Assembly: GCF_937958975.1 (NCBI RefSeq)
Contig: NZ_CALGRE010000015.1
Span: 1 to 64,000, forward strand
Length of the DNA: 64,000 nt
From: an uncultured Eubacterium sp.
Lineage (GTDB): Bacteria > Bacillota > Clostridia > Lachnospirales > Lachnospiraceae
Direction: 5' to 3'
A program made the position numbers and the translations under genes. The notes under the pieces are model-generated. The model saw only the letters and a program-made list of their open reading frames with translations. It made no database searches and was not told the DNA's origin. Below are positions 53,751 to 62,436 of the stretch, piece after piece (positions within the stretch are counted from its first letter, which is position 1; the number at the start of each line of letters is the position of its first letter).

Positions 53751-54899
53751 GTGAAAAATAAAGGTAAGCTGGCATTTATAGTAGCCGTTTCTATGGGGAT
53801 AATGTCATTGGATTTCGATTATACAGCAATAGCCGATGATAGTTTTGTTAACCAAAATGAATATCAAAGTGAAATTCAGGATAACAAAGATAAAGATACA
53901 GATATTTCAGACATGGATATGGAATTAGTGACAGAGGAATATGTCTATACAGGAAAGAAATGTGAACCGGAAGTTATTGTAAATCATGGTGACAGTGTTT
54001 TGACTCAAAATGTGGATTATGTGTTAGAATATGGTCATAATACAAATGCGGGAATGGCATCTGTTATTGTTAAAGGGATAGGCAGTTATAGTGGAGAGAA
54101 AACTTTAGAGTTTGAAATTTCACCTAAAAAACTGACGGATAAGGATGTTAGTGTAGATGATTCACAGGTAAAGACGCAGTATGAATTTATCGGAAAAGAT
54201 ATTACGCCAATTATTAAGCTGAAATATAATGGTATGAATTTAAATACAATGGCTGATTTTACAGTTGTATATGAAAATAATTTTTATCCGGGAACTGCGG
54301 TAATTCGGATTGAGGGATTAGATAATTATAGCGGAGTTATAGAAAAAAGATTTAATATCGTTAAAAAAGCAATTGCAAATGTAACTATCAGAATCGGTTT
54401 TGAAAATAAAACATTGTATGTCAATGTGAATAATGGAAGCCGTTCAATGACGCGTGGAAAAGATTATGATTACACTGTTTATACGGATACAAAAGGGAAT
54501 ATTACAATTACGCTGAAAGGACAGGGAACAGAGTATACGGGAACGACAATCAGAACAATTAAAGCCGAAGAAAATCCAAACAGACCGATACCAACTACCG
54601 CACCTAGCGTACAAAAAGTGAAAATCCAAAAGATTAAAAATATAAAAGGAAAGAAAATAAAACTTTCGTGGAAGCGTATATCAAAAGTGACGGGATATCA
54701 AGTGAGGTATGCAAAGAATAAAAAAGCAATTACAAAGGCAAAAATAAGAAAGATTAAGAAAAATACTGCAAAATATACAACTGCGAAACTAAAGAAAAAT
54801 AAAAAATATTATATTCAAGTAAGGGCATATAAATTTTTTAATGGAAATACATATTTTGGAAAATGGAGCAAAGTAAAAAGTGTTAAAATTATTAAGTAA
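53751..54899 (+). CDS. Secreted surface protein with Ig-like (YDG/MBG-type) repeats and FN3 domain
   Basis: A 382-residue protein with a GTG start preceded by GAGGAG. A signal peptide (about 1-28) is followed by Ig-like repeats (about 60-130 and 140-205; each has a YTGKKCEPEV or FIGKDITPII opening and a YSGE/YSGV close), a third weaker repeat and, after a Pro/Thr linker, a lysine-rich FN3-like domain (about 285-380, KKIKLSWKRISKVTGYQVRYA). The lysine content suggests wall or polymer binding. No catalytic domain or sorting motif is seen. Confidence 0.78.
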   Translation: MKNKGKLAFIVAVSMGIMSLDFDYTAIADDSFVNQNEYQSEIQDNKDKDTDISDMDMELVTEEYVYTGKKCEPEVIVNHGDSVLTQNVDYVLEYGHNTNAGMASVIVKGIGSYSGEKTLEFEISPKKLTDKDVSVDDSQVKTQYEFIGKDITPIIKLKYNGMNLNTMADFTVVYENNFYPGTAVIRIEGLDNYSGVIEKRFNIVKKAIANVTIRIGFENKTLYVNVNNGSRSMTRGKDYDYTVYTDTKGNITITLKGQGTEYTGTTIRTIKAEENPNRPIPTTAPSVQKVKIQKIKNIKGKKIKLSWKRISKVTGYQVRYAKNKKAITKAKIRKIKKNTAKYTTAKLKKNKKYYIQVRAYKFFNGNTYFGKWSKVKSVKIIK

Positions 54900-54922
54900 A
54901 GTATCATTAAGGAGGTAATATT

Positions 54923-55339
54923 ATGGGTGAATTGACTTTTAAAGGATTGAAGGTAGAGGAAATAGACCTTACAAATAAACTTGAGGGGCAGGTAAAGCTG
55001 GATATTGAACAGAGGGCGGCATTTAATGTGAAATATACCAATGACAATTTACATTGTGCGGCAAATCTTACAATTGATATGATGGAAAAGACTGCGCCAA
55101 TGGATTTTAATTTTAAAATAAGTGCGACAGCGTTTTTGGACTGTGAGCCGGGGATGGATAAAAAAGAGATTCATAAAAAAGCATATGATGAGATTTATCC
55201 TCATGTAAGAGCATTAATAACAACGATTATGGTAAATGCAGGACTTCCGCCAATCGTGATTCCGAAGGTGAGAATGGACGATACGAACATCAAAGTCGCA
55301 GGGGAAAACAAGCCGGATAACAACCAATTTTATAGTTAA
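54923..55339 (+). CDS. SecB-like chaperone-fold protein
   Basis: A 138-residue protein. A beta-rich N-terminal part (LEGQVKLDIEQRAAFNVKY, NLHCAANLTIDM) is followed by IYPHVRALITTIMVNAGLPPIVIPKV, which follows the SecB pattern of a helix ending in G-x-P-P and a short hydrophobic strand. SecB itself is a proteobacterial export chaperone; SecB-like proteins also occur in Gram-positives, sometimes with toxin-antitoxin pairs. No toxin gene is adjacent here. The ribosome site is AAGGAGGTAAT. The fold call is moderately sure; the client is unknown. Confidence 0.65.
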   Translation: MGELTFKGLKVEEIDLTNKLEGQVKLDIEQRAAFNVKYTNDNLHCAANLTIDMMEKTAPMDFNFKISATAFLDCEPGMDKKEIHKKAYDEIYPHVRALITTIMVNAGLPPIVIPKVRMDDTNIKVAGENKPDNNQFYS

Positions 55340-55591
55340 AATATTGTATAAAAATATTTTTATTGTTTTTTGAAGAATTGTGTTATTTGTTCTAAGAGCA
55401 AGAAAAACAAAAATAGTGCATAAATAACAAAAAAGCAAGCTAAAACCAGGAATATTAAATTGAATATTGTGCAAAAATCACAAAAAAAATAAATGCAAAA
55501 GTGCAATCTTGCAAAAAATGTTTTTAATTTTTAAACTATAAGTGTATTAGATTTTTAGGTAACATAATAATCTAAACCCTTTCAATTTTGT

Positions 55592-55617
55592 GGCATCTTA
55601 GAGTAATCTGAGATGCC
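55592..55617. other. Hairpin with GTAA tetraloop in the 55.3-55.9 kb gap
   Basis: GGCATCTTAGA pairs with TCTGAGATGCC (11 bp with one T-G), loop GTAA. Only a modest T-rich tail follows (CCTGTTTTTA 13 bases on), so it may be a weak terminator for the SecB-like gene. The 563-base gap from 55340 to 55902 also contains an AT-rich stretch with repeated TGCAAAA words (55460-55520), dispersed-repeat copy 2 and a promoter region; no gene was found in it. Confidence 0.6.
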
Positions 55618-55628
55618 ATTCCTGTTTT

Positions 55629-55681
55629 TATAGAATATGAAACGAATCAAGCGTTTTATATTCGTATTTTGTCAGTTCCTT
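55629..55681 (-). repeat. Dispersed palindromic repeat, copy 2 (inverted relative to copy 1 at 229)
   Basis: This 53-base element matches the reverse complement of 229-281 at 48 positions, including the whole block GAATATGAAACGAATCAAGC. The inverted-repeat core is kept with one change in an arm. It lies 12 bases after the GTAA-loop hairpin. Confidence 0.75.
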
Positions 55682-55806
55682 GAAGGGGTGTGTTTTGTAA
55701 AAAAATCCATGTAAAAAAATAGTGAGGGGTGTAAAGAACGGTTAGTACCTTGACTAATAGCCGAAATCATGATATTTGTGATAAAAAGTGTCAGTATTTG
55801 GGGGGA

Positions 55807-55842
55807 TTAGTGTTGACTAAGGCTGGTATTTAGTGGTATTAT
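55807..55842 (+). promoter_or_regulatory. Promoter with overlapping inverted repeat upstream of the P-loop kinase gene
   Basis: TTGACT at 55813-55818, an 18-base spacer and TATTAT at 55837-55842. The -35 box lies within TTAGT-GTTG-ACTAA (55807-55820). A second copy, TTAGT-N6-ACTAA, lies at 55742-55757 and also contains TTGACT. Two such sites suggest a regulator binding region. Confidence 0.55.
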
Positions 55843-55902
55843 GTAAAGAAATTGGGTTAAATTTGTAACGATTTCATTATATATATAAAGAGGTTAATTA
55901 TT

Positions 55903-56478
55903 ATGAAGAAATTAGTTTTAGTGACATCTCCACCTGCATGTGGAAAAACATTTGTAACAAAGAAACTGGCAAAGGCGATTCCAAACTGTGTATATCTTGA
56001 TAAAGATTCATTGATTGTATTATCAAAACAGATTTTTGTCGTTGCAAATGAAGAGTATAACAGAAGTTCGGATTTCTTTGAAGAGGAGATTAGAGATTAC
56101 GAATACGATTGTATTATGGAAATTGCGATGGAAGCTTTAGAATATAATGACACAGTATTTATCAATGCACCTTATACCAGAGAAGTGAGAACTCCGGGTT
56201 ATATGGAGAATTTAAGACAGCAGCTTTTAGAGAAAAAGGGTGCTGAGCTGGTAGTTGTGTGGGTACAGTGCGATGTAGAAGTGTGCAGACAGCGTATGAT
56301 TGCAAGAAACTCAGACAGAGATACATGGAAGTTAGATAATTGGGATGAATATGTTAAAAAATTAGATTTTTCTGTACCGGAAGGCATTAAGAATATTTTC
56401 TTATTTGATAATTCATCTGACAATTCATTTAAGACATCTATCGGTAAAGCGGTAAAATATTTTGAAGAATTAAAATAA
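55903..56478 (+). CDS. AAA/P-loop kinase-like ATPase
   Basis: A 191-residue P-loop protein. Walker A is SPPACGKTFVTKKLA (near residue 10-20), a Walker-B-like strand is DTVFINAPY, and a lid with arginines follows (CRQRMIARNSDRDTW). The plan matches AAA_33/zeta-toxin-like small-molecule kinases. The substrate cannot be told. It is a single gene with its own promoter region and a hairpin terminator downstream. Confidence 0.72.
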   Translation: MKKLVLVTSPPACGKTFVTKKLAKAIPNCVYLDKDSLIVLSKQIFVVANEEYNRSSDFFEEEIRDYEYDCIMEIAMEALEYNDTVFINAPYTREVRTPGYMENLRQQLLEKKGAELVVVWVQCDVEVCRQRMIARNSDRDTWKLDNWDEYVKKLDFSVPEGIKNIFLFDNSSDNSFKTSIGKAVKYFEELK

Positions 56479-56525
56479 AAAGTGCTGCAGGAACATAAGT
56501 TTTTGTGAATGACATGGAATAATAT

Positions 56526-56552
56526 ATCGTGTGTGGAGTTTCCGCACACGAT
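56526..56552 (+). terminator. Hairpin terminator after the P-loop kinase gene
   Basis: The stem ATCGTGTGTGGA / TCCGCACACGAT (one T-G) has a GTT loop, followed by a weak T-rich tail TCTTTGTATTT. Confidence 0.65.
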
Positions 56553-56578
56553 TCTTTGTATTTAGCATAGCAGTGTAC

Positions 56579-56607
56579 TTGCGAAAGTATATGAAAAGAA
56601 TTATAAT
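56579..56607 (+). promoter_or_regulatory. Promoter of gltX
   Basis: TTGCGA at 56579-56584, a 17-base spacer and TATAAT at 56602-56607, giving a short leader of about 35 bases before the gltX start. There is no room for a T-box leader. Confidence 0.75.
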
Positions 56608-56649
56608 AAAAATGGCATTTTGCCAATAACATCAAACAGGAGAGAAAAA

Positions 56650-58107
56650 ATGACAAAGGTTAGAACAAGATTTGCACCGAGTCCTACAGGAAGAATGCAT
56701 GTAGGAAATTTGAGAACTGCGCTTTATGAATTTTTAATTGCGAAGCATGCAGGTGGAGATTTTATTTTGAGAATAGAGGATACAGACAGAGAACGTTATG
56801 TGGAAGGCGCTGTTGATATCATATATAGAACATTAGAGCAGACGGGTCTGGTACATGATGAGGGACCGGATAAGGATAAAGGATATGGTCCGTATGTACA
56901 GAGTGAACGTCAGGCATCAGGAGTATATTTAGAGTATGCGAAGAAATTGATTGAGACAGGAAATGCTTATTACTGTTTTTGTGATAAAGAAAGATTGGAG
57001 TCATTAAAAACTTCTGTTGGTGAGGATGGAAAAGAAATTACGGTTTATGATAAGCATTGTCTGAATCTTTCAAAGGAAGAAATACAGGCGAATCTTGATG
57101 CGGGTAAGCCATACGTTATCCGGATAAATATGCCTACAGAGGGAACTACAACGTTTTTTGATGAGTTGTATGGAGAGATTACAGTAGAGAATAAAGAATT
57201 AGATGATATGATTTTAATTAAATCAGATGGCTATCCGACGTATAATTTTGCGAATGTTGTGGATGACCATTTGCAGGAGATTACACATGTTGTAAGGGGA
57301 AATGAATATATTTCCTCGTCTCCAAAATATCAGAGATTATATGAGGCTTTTGGCTGGGAGGCTCCAAAGTATGTTCATCTTCCGCTTATTACGGATGAGG
57401 AGCATAAAAAACTGAGTAAGCGTTCCGGACATTCGTCATATGAAGATTTGATTGAGCAGGGATTTTTGTCTGAGGCAATTGTAAACTATATTGCACTTCT
57501 AGGATGGAGCCCTGAGGATAATACAGAAATCTTTTCTTTAAATGAACTGATACAGAATTTTGATTATCATAAAGTGAATAAGAGTCCGTCTGTGTTTGAT
57601 ATCCAGAAATTAAAATGGATGAACGGAGAATATATTAAGGCAATGGATAATGATAAGTTCTATGAAATTGCAATGCCATATGTCAAAAAGGCGATTACAA
57701 AAGATTTAGATTTAGAAAAGATTTTGGATATGGTTAAGACACGAATCGAAATTCTTCCGGAGATTGTTGATATGGTCGACTTTTTTGAGGAACTTCCGGA
57801 ATATAATCCTGAGATGTATACACATAAAAAGATGAAAACAAATTCAGAAAATTCACTGGAAGTTTTGACAGAACTGCTTCCAATATTAGAGAAGACGGAT
57901 GACTATTCAGCAGACGGATTACATGATGTTGTATTTGAGTATATCGCGCAGAAAGGATGTAAAAATGGACAGGCTTTATGGCCTCTTAGAACAGCTGTTT
58001 CAGGAAAGCAGATGACACCGGCAGGCGCATTTGAAATTATGGAGATTATCGGAAAAGTAGAATCAATTTTAAGAATAAAAAAAGGAATTGAACTGTTATC
58101 TAAGTAG
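56650..58107 (+). CDS. gltX: Glutamate--tRNA ligase
   Basis: A 485-residue class I aminoacyl-tRNA synthetase. The HIGH motif occurs as PSPTGRMHVGNLRTA and the KMSKS motif as KKLSKRSGH. EDTDRERYVEGA and HVVRGNEYISSSPKY are typical GluRS segments. It charges tRNA-Glu (and in most Firmicutes tRNA-Gln, to be amidated by GatCAB). The ATG at 56650 follows AGGAGAG; an upstream TTG at 56620 is rejected. Confidence 0.96.
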   Translation: MTKVRTRFAPSPTGRMHVGNLRTALYEFLIAKHAGGDFILRIEDTDRERYVEGAVDIIYRTLEQTGLVHDEGPDKDKGYGPYVQSERQASGVYLEYAKKLIETGNAYYCFCDKERLESLKTSVGEDGKEITVYDKHCLNLSKEEIQANLDAGKPYVIRINMPTEGTTTFFDELYGEITVENKELDDMILIKSDGYPTYNFANVVDDHLQEITHVVRGNEYISSSPKYQRLYEAFGWEAPKYVHLPLITDEEHKKLSKRSGHSSYEDLIEQGFLSEAIVNYIALLGWSPEDNTEIFSLNELIQNFDYHKVNKSPSVFDIQKLKWMNGEYIKAMDNDKFYEIAMPYVKKAITKDLDLEKILDMVKTRIEILPEIVDMVDFFEELPEYNPEMYTHKKMKTNSENSLEVLTELLPILEKTDDYSADGLHDVVFEYIAQKGCKNGQALWPLRTAVSGKQMTPAGAFEIMEIIGKVESILRIKKGIELLSK

Positions 58108-58115
58108 AGGAATTG

Positions 58116-58151
58116 AATGACCGGAATGCGGCTAATGCTGTTTCCGGTCAT
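58116..58151. repeat. Palindromic repeat copy B downstream of gltX
   Basis: Perfect 11-bp arms AATGACCGGAA and TTCCGGTCATT flank a 14-base centre. The 27 bases 58121-58147 are related to copy A at 25127-25153. There is no T run, so it is not a classical terminator. Confidence 0.65.
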
Positions 58152-58213
58152 TGACTATTATCTGAGTAAAATATATAATCAAATCCGGAGAGAACACAAC
58201 CGGAAAGGTTGTT

Positions 58214-60049
58214 ATGTTGAATCAGTCACAAATCGAGGCAATCAGCCATAAGGAGGGACCGGCCATTGTTCTTGCAGGTCCCGGGTCTGGAAAGACTACA
58301 GTTGTTACCCATAGAATTAAAAATTTAATAGAAAAAGGTGTTTCCCCTGAGAAAATTATGGTAGTTACATTTACGAAGGCGGCGGCAGTACATATGCAAA
58401 AGAAATTCTTTGGTATAATGAGCGGAGAAAACCGGGTAAAAGGAAACTATCCGGTTACTTTTGGAACTTTTCATAGTGTATATTTTAGGATTTTGAAATT
58501 GTCCTATGGATATCGGGGGCAAGATATTATAACGTCCAATATACAAAAAGATATAATCAGAGAAATTATATTGAGAAAAAGAATAGAGACAGGAAATATT
58601 GTCGAGTTTATACAAAGTATTTTAGGGGAAATCAGTTGTGTCAAGGGAAACATGATACAATTACGGGATTATGCACCAAAATGCTGCAAATGGGAAGTTT
58701 TTTCCGATATTTTTATTGAATATGAAAGGGAACTTAAAGCGGAACAAAAGCTTGATTTTGATGACATAATTTTAAGATGCTATGAGCTTTTTTGTGAGAA
58801 ACCCGAAGTTTTAAGAAAGTGGCAGGAAATATTTGAGTATATATTGATTGATGAATTTCAGGATATTAATATGATACAGTATAAAGTGATAAAAATGCTT
58901 GCAAAACAGCGGAATATTTTTGTTGTGGGGGATGACGACCAGTCTATTTATGGATTTCGTGGAGCATGCCCTGCGATAATGAACAAATTTTTAGAGGATT
59001 ATAAAGAAGCGAAAAAGGTTGTGATGAACATTAATTATCGCTCAACACCAGAGATAGTGAAAGCAGCAGAAAATTTGATTGGCAATAACAAACAGAGATT
59101 TGATAAAAAAATTGTCTCAGGAAATAAAAAAGGCAGGGGGGCAGATATAAGGCAATTTAAAAATCAATGTGAGGAATTGAGGTATGTGGCAGATAAGGTG
59201 AGGCAATATTTAAAAAATGGAATGCGGGCAGAGGACATTGCAATTCTAGTTAGAAATAATGTACAAATACCACCAATACAGGCTTATTTCAAAAATGTGC
59301 AGATAAATACTCATTCAAAGAAAAAAGGAGATAATATATATCAGGGTAAAGTTGCGAAGGAAGTTATAAGCTATGTGAGAGCTGCAATTTCCTATGAAAA
59401 AATGCCATTGAGAGATAACGAACATCTGATTTACATTTTAAATAAACCCCAGAGATATATTAGCAGGCAGGTGATTGGGAAAGGTGAAATTGGTTTGGAA
59501 GAACTGAAAAAAATTTATTGTAACAGCAGTGAGATTATAAATAATATTGTTGAGTTACAATTTCATTTTGATATGATTCGAAAATTAAAACCGGGCGCTG
59601 CAGTCACCTATATTAGATATGGAGCAGGATATGAGAAGTATTTAAAGCAGTTTGCATTACAAAATAAAGTGAAATTTTCTGCATTGTCAAAACAGCTGGA
59701 TGATATCAGCAATGCAGCGCATAATTTCCATACACTGGAAAAGTGGCTTGAGGATGTGGAAAGTCAACTCTCTCTTGGTGCAAAAAGAGACATGGTGGGA
59801 GAAGGGATTCCAATTATGACAATGCATGGCTCAAAAGGGCTGGAATTTAAAATAGTATTTATTTTAGATGTTAATCAGGGAATTATTCCTACTACAAAAG
59901 CGATTCGGGAAAAGGACTTTGAGGAAGAAAGAAGAGTGTTTTATGTGGCAGTCACGAGAGCAGCAGAGGAGCTGTTTGTGTTTGGCATTGCACAAAGTCT
60001 GGGATGTGATGTAGAGATGTCGATGTTTGCAAATGAAATGCTTGAATAG
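58214..60049 (+). CDS. Short UvrD/PcrA-like superfamily 1 helicase
   Basis: A 611-residue SF1 helicase. The Walker A is AGPGSGKTTVVTHR, motif II is IDEFQD, motif III is GDDDQSIYGFRGA, motif IV is NYRST, motif V is TMHGSKGLEF and motif VI is FYVAVTRA. It is over 100 residues shorter than PcrA (about 720-740), with a reduced 2B domain and no C-terminal tail. It is probably a 3'-5' DNA helicase in repair; a separate full-length PcrA is expected elsewhere. Start ATG with AAAGG upstream. Confidence 0.88.
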   Translation: MLNQSQIEAISHKEGPAIVLAGPGSGKTTVVTHRIKNLIEKGVSPEKIMVVTFTKAAAVHMQKKFFGIMSGENRVKGNYPVTFGTFHSVYFRILKLSYGYRGQDIITSNIQKDIIREIILRKRIETGNIVEFIQSILGEISCVKGNMIQLRDYAPKCCKWEVFSDIFIEYERELKAEQKLDFDDIILRCYELFCEKPEVLRKWQEIFEYILIDEFQDINMIQYKVIKMLAKQRNIFVVGDDDQSIYGFRGACPAIMNKFLEDYKEAKKVVMNINYRSTPEIVKAAENLIGNNKQRFDKKIVSGNKKGRGADIRQFKNQCEELRYVADKVRQYLKNGMRAEDIAILVRNNVQIPPIQAYFKNVQINTHSKKKGDNIYQGKVAKEVISYVRAAISYEKMPLRDNEHLIYILNKPQRYISRQVIGKGEIGLEELKKIYCNSSEIINNIVELQFHFDMIRKLKPGAAVTYIRYGAGYEKYLKQFALQNKVKFSALSKQLDDISNAAHNFHTLEKWLEDVESQLSLGAKRDMVGEGIPIMTMHGSKGLEFKIVFILDVNQGIIPTTKAIREKDFEEERRVFYVAVTRAAEELFVFGIAQSLGCDVEMSMFANEMLE

Positions 60050-60154
60050 AAATATGTTAACTTTTCGTGAATTAATGGTTGTTTTGTTGCATTTTAGCGC
60101 TTATTTTGATAAAGTTATATATCATACGGCGTAAATACGCAGAAAGAGGGTAAT

Positions 60155-60478
60155 ATGGGAAAGAACCAATTTGAAGAGGATGAAGATTTATTTGTTACTC
60201 TGACATTAGAAGATGACAGTGAGGTAGATTGCCTTGTTGTAAGTATATTTGAAGCTGAAAACGGACAGGATTATATTGCTTTGCTTCCGACGGAGGGACC
60301 GGAAAATGAGGAAGGCGAGGTTTTTCTCTATAGATACTATGAAGAGGAAGACGGAGAGCCGGGACTTGATAATATTGAGACAGAAGCAGAATTTTATCTC
60401 GCATCTGAGGCCTTTGATGCTTTGGTAGAAGAAGGCGAGTATGACGAAATTATTGATGAAGAAGAAAATATACAGTAG
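60155..60478 (+). CDS. DUF1292 family protein
   Basis: A 107-residue very acidic protein of the DUF1292 (YrzB-like) family, common in Firmicutes. It has DLFVTLTLEDDSEVDC, YIALLPTEG and VFLYRYYEEEDG, ending in an acidic helix. Function unknown. Start follows AGAGGGTAAT. It is 12 bases from the SH3 gene. Confidence 0.88.
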   Translation: MGKNQFEEDEDLFVTLTLEDDSEVDCLVVSIFEAENGQDYIALLPTEGPENEEGEVFLYRYYEEEDGEPGLDNIETEAEFYLASEAFDALVEEGEYDEIIDEEENIQ

Positions 60479-60490
60479 AAGGTGATATCG

Positions 60491-61060
60491 ATGCCAGAAA
60501 CAAGAGACGAAGAAATTAGAAGAATTGTTGAAAATAGAAGGCGAAATGCAGAAATCAGAAGAGCACAGCAAATTAAAAAAAGAAATATGATGATTGCCGG
60601 AATTGCGGCTGTTGCAGTGTTACTGATTTTAATTGTTGTCATAAGTGTTTCGTGTTCTTCTAAAAAAAGTAAGAGTGAGGTAAAGACAACCTCAAAACCT
60701 GAGGTGACCACAGAGTCGATTGTGGAGACCACCGTTCAACAGACGACGGCTGCTGAGAAGACGACAACAAAAAATGAGACGACAGCAGAACCTACAACAA
60801 ATCAGGAGACGACCAAAAAAGATGACGGGGACAGCTCGGCAGACAATAATTCTTCAATGATGTACACCAATGAGGGAGTAAATCTTAGAAGTGAGCCGAC
60901 TTCGGATTCATCGGATAATATTATTGCTCAGATTGAAAAAGGAGAACCGGTTAAGGTATACGAAGCTGAAAACGGATGGACAAAGGTTAAATATGATGGT
61001 AATACAGGATATGTATCTACAAAATATTTGAGTCGTACAAATGTATATGATGAAGAATAA
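60491..61060 (+). CDS. Membrane-anchored SH3-domain protein
   Basis: A 189-residue protein. A short basic cytoplasmic N-terminus is followed by one membrane segment (about 33-54, ending at VISVSCSS), a Thr/Glu/Lys-rich linker (about 60-115) and a bacterial SH3 domain (about 122-182: GVNLRSEPTSDSSDNIIAQI, GWTKVKYDGNTGYVSTKYL). Such SH3 domains bind peptidoglycan, so it probably tethers to the wall. ATG at 60491 with AAGGTGA upstream; GTG at 60482 is possible. Confidence 0.83.
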   Translation: MPETRDEEIRRIVENRRRNAEIRRAQQIKKRNMMIAGIAAVAVLLILIVVISVSCSSKKSKSEVKTTSKPEVTTESIVETTVQQTTAAEKTTTKNETTAEPTTNQETTKKDDGDSSADNNSSMMYTNEGVNLRSEPTSDSSDNIIAQIEKGEPVKVYEAENGWTKVKYDGNTGYVSTKYLSRTNVYDEE

Positions 61061-61088
61061 TGGAGCTGCACTGCAGCTCCATTATTCT
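61054..61088. repeat. Perfect 35-bp palindrome between the SH3 gene and folC
   Basis: 17-base arms AGAATAATGGAGCTGCA (61054-61070) and TGCAGCTCCATTATTCT (61072-61088) around a single C. The left arm spans the stop codon of the SH3 gene. In RNA it would form a very stable hairpin, probably with the centre opened as a loop; no long T run follows, though TTATTCTGTT is close. Likely a transcription terminator or mRNA-end stabiliser, or a binding site for a dimeric protein. Confidence 0.8.
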
Positions 61089-61104
61089 GTTAAGAGGTGA
61101 GGAA

Positions 61105-62397
61105 ATGAATTATAAGGAAGCGAGAGAATATTTAAAGGAAATCAGTAGGTATGGAAGTGTCTTAGGATTAGACAGTATAAAAAGATTATTGAAAACAATG
61201 GGAAATCCTGAAAAAAAATTAAAGGTTGTCCATGTGGCGGGAACAAACGGAAAAGGTTCTACCTGTGCTTTTTTACAGAGTATTCTTATGGAAGCGGGTT
61301 ACAAAGTGGGGAGATATAGTTCTCCGGCGGTATTTGATGATAGAGAGATTATAAGGATAAATGACGAATATATAAAAAAAGACGAAATTGCAGACATCAT
61401 CACATGGATAAAAGAAAAATGTGATTATATAGTGAATTGTGGATTTCCTCACCCTACTCCATTTGAAGTCGAAACAGCAATGGCCTTTTCATATTTTGCT
61501 GCAAAAGAATGTGATATTGTTATTGTTGAGTGTGGTATGGGAGGGGAAACAGATGCCACGAATGTATTTGAGCGTGTAATGTGCAGTATTATTACCACTA
61601 TCAGCTTAGACCATACAAAGTTTTTAGGAGAGACCATTGAAGATATAACAAAGGTGAAGGCTGGTATTATAAAAGAAAAATGTCCGGTTGTCCTTTCTGA
61701 ACAGACAAATGGGGTAGAAAATATAATTGAAAGAATTTGTATCAAAAGGGATGCACCGTTAACCATAAGTGGAAAGGGGCAGAATATACGACGGGATAAG
61801 CTTGTTACCTTATATTGTTATAGAGCGGGTAATGGAAAACAGTACAATGTAACATTGAACCTTCTCGGGACATATCAGATAAAAAATTCCATTACGGCTA
61901 TTGAGGCAGCATTGACATTAGAAAAACAAGGATTTCATGTAGAGCAAAGTATTGAGCGTGGAGTGGAAAAGGCAAAATGGCAGGGCAGGCTGGAAGTAAT
62001 ACATGATAATCCATATGTTGTAATTGACGGGGCTCATAATCCGGGCGCAGTCAGGGAATTAAAAAGTTCTATTGATTTGTATTTTACAAATAAGAAAATT
62101 ACCTTTATAATGGGAGTGTTGGCTGATAAGGACTTTCAGACTGAAATTGAACTGATTGGGAAACGGGCAGTAAAAATAATAACCGTTACACCGGATAATG
62201 AAAGGGCATTAGAGGCAGAGAAATTAGCAGAAACAATAAAAAAATATAATGACAATGTGGAAACAGCAGATGATATCAGTCAGGCTGTTGCGATAGCGTT
62301 TCAAACGGTATGCGAAAAGAAGGCGGATATGATTTTAGCGTTTGGTTCACTGTCGTATTTAGGAGACTTAAAAATAGCAGTGGAAGAACTGTTATAA
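61105..62397 (+). CDS. folC: Folylpolyglutamate synthase / dihydrofolate synthase
   Basis: A 430-residue Mur-ligase-family enzyme. The ATP loop is VAGTNGKGSTCAFLQ (about 42-56), with YSSPAVFDDREIIRIN (read from YSSP) and DGAHNPGAVREL in the C-terminal domain. It adds glutamate to dihydropteroate or folates. The ATG at 61105 follows AGAGGTGAGG; the longer reading from 61060 runs through the palindrome and is rejected. First gene of the folate operon folC-folE-folP-folB. Confidence 0.95.
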   Translation: MNYKEAREYLKEISRYGSVLGLDSIKRLLKTMGNPEKKLKVVHVAGTNGKGSTCAFLQSILMEAGYKVGRYSSPAVFDDREIIRINDEYIKKDEIADIITWIKEKCDYIVNCGFPHPTPFEVETAMAFSYFAAKECDIVIVECGMGGETDATNVFERVMCSIITTISLDHTKFLGETIEDITKVKAGIIKEKCPVVLSEQTNGVENIIERICIKRDAPLTISGKGQNIRRDKLVTLYCYRAGNGKQYNVTLNLLGTYQIKNSITAIEAALTLEKQGFHVEQSIERGVEKAKWQGRLEVIHDNPYVVIDGAHNPGAVRELKSSIDLYFTNKKITFIMGVLADKDFQTEIELIGKRAVKIITVTPDNERALEAEKLAETIKKYNDNVETADDISQAVAIAFQTVCEKKADMILAFGSLSYLGDLKIAVEELL

Positions 62398-62436
62398 GGA
62401 GAATGCAAACAGTTAAAGCCGAAAGGAGAGATTGAC

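Noticed and set aside
56479..56649. T-box leader in front of gltX
   Set aside because: The promoter lies only about 43 bases before the start, and the upstream hairpin precedes the promoter; no T-box or specifier-like sequence is seen.
61060..61104. Longer N-terminus for FolC starting inside the palindrome
   Set aside because: FolC proteins normally begin close to the MNYKEAREYL segment, and the ATG at 61105 has a good ribosome site.
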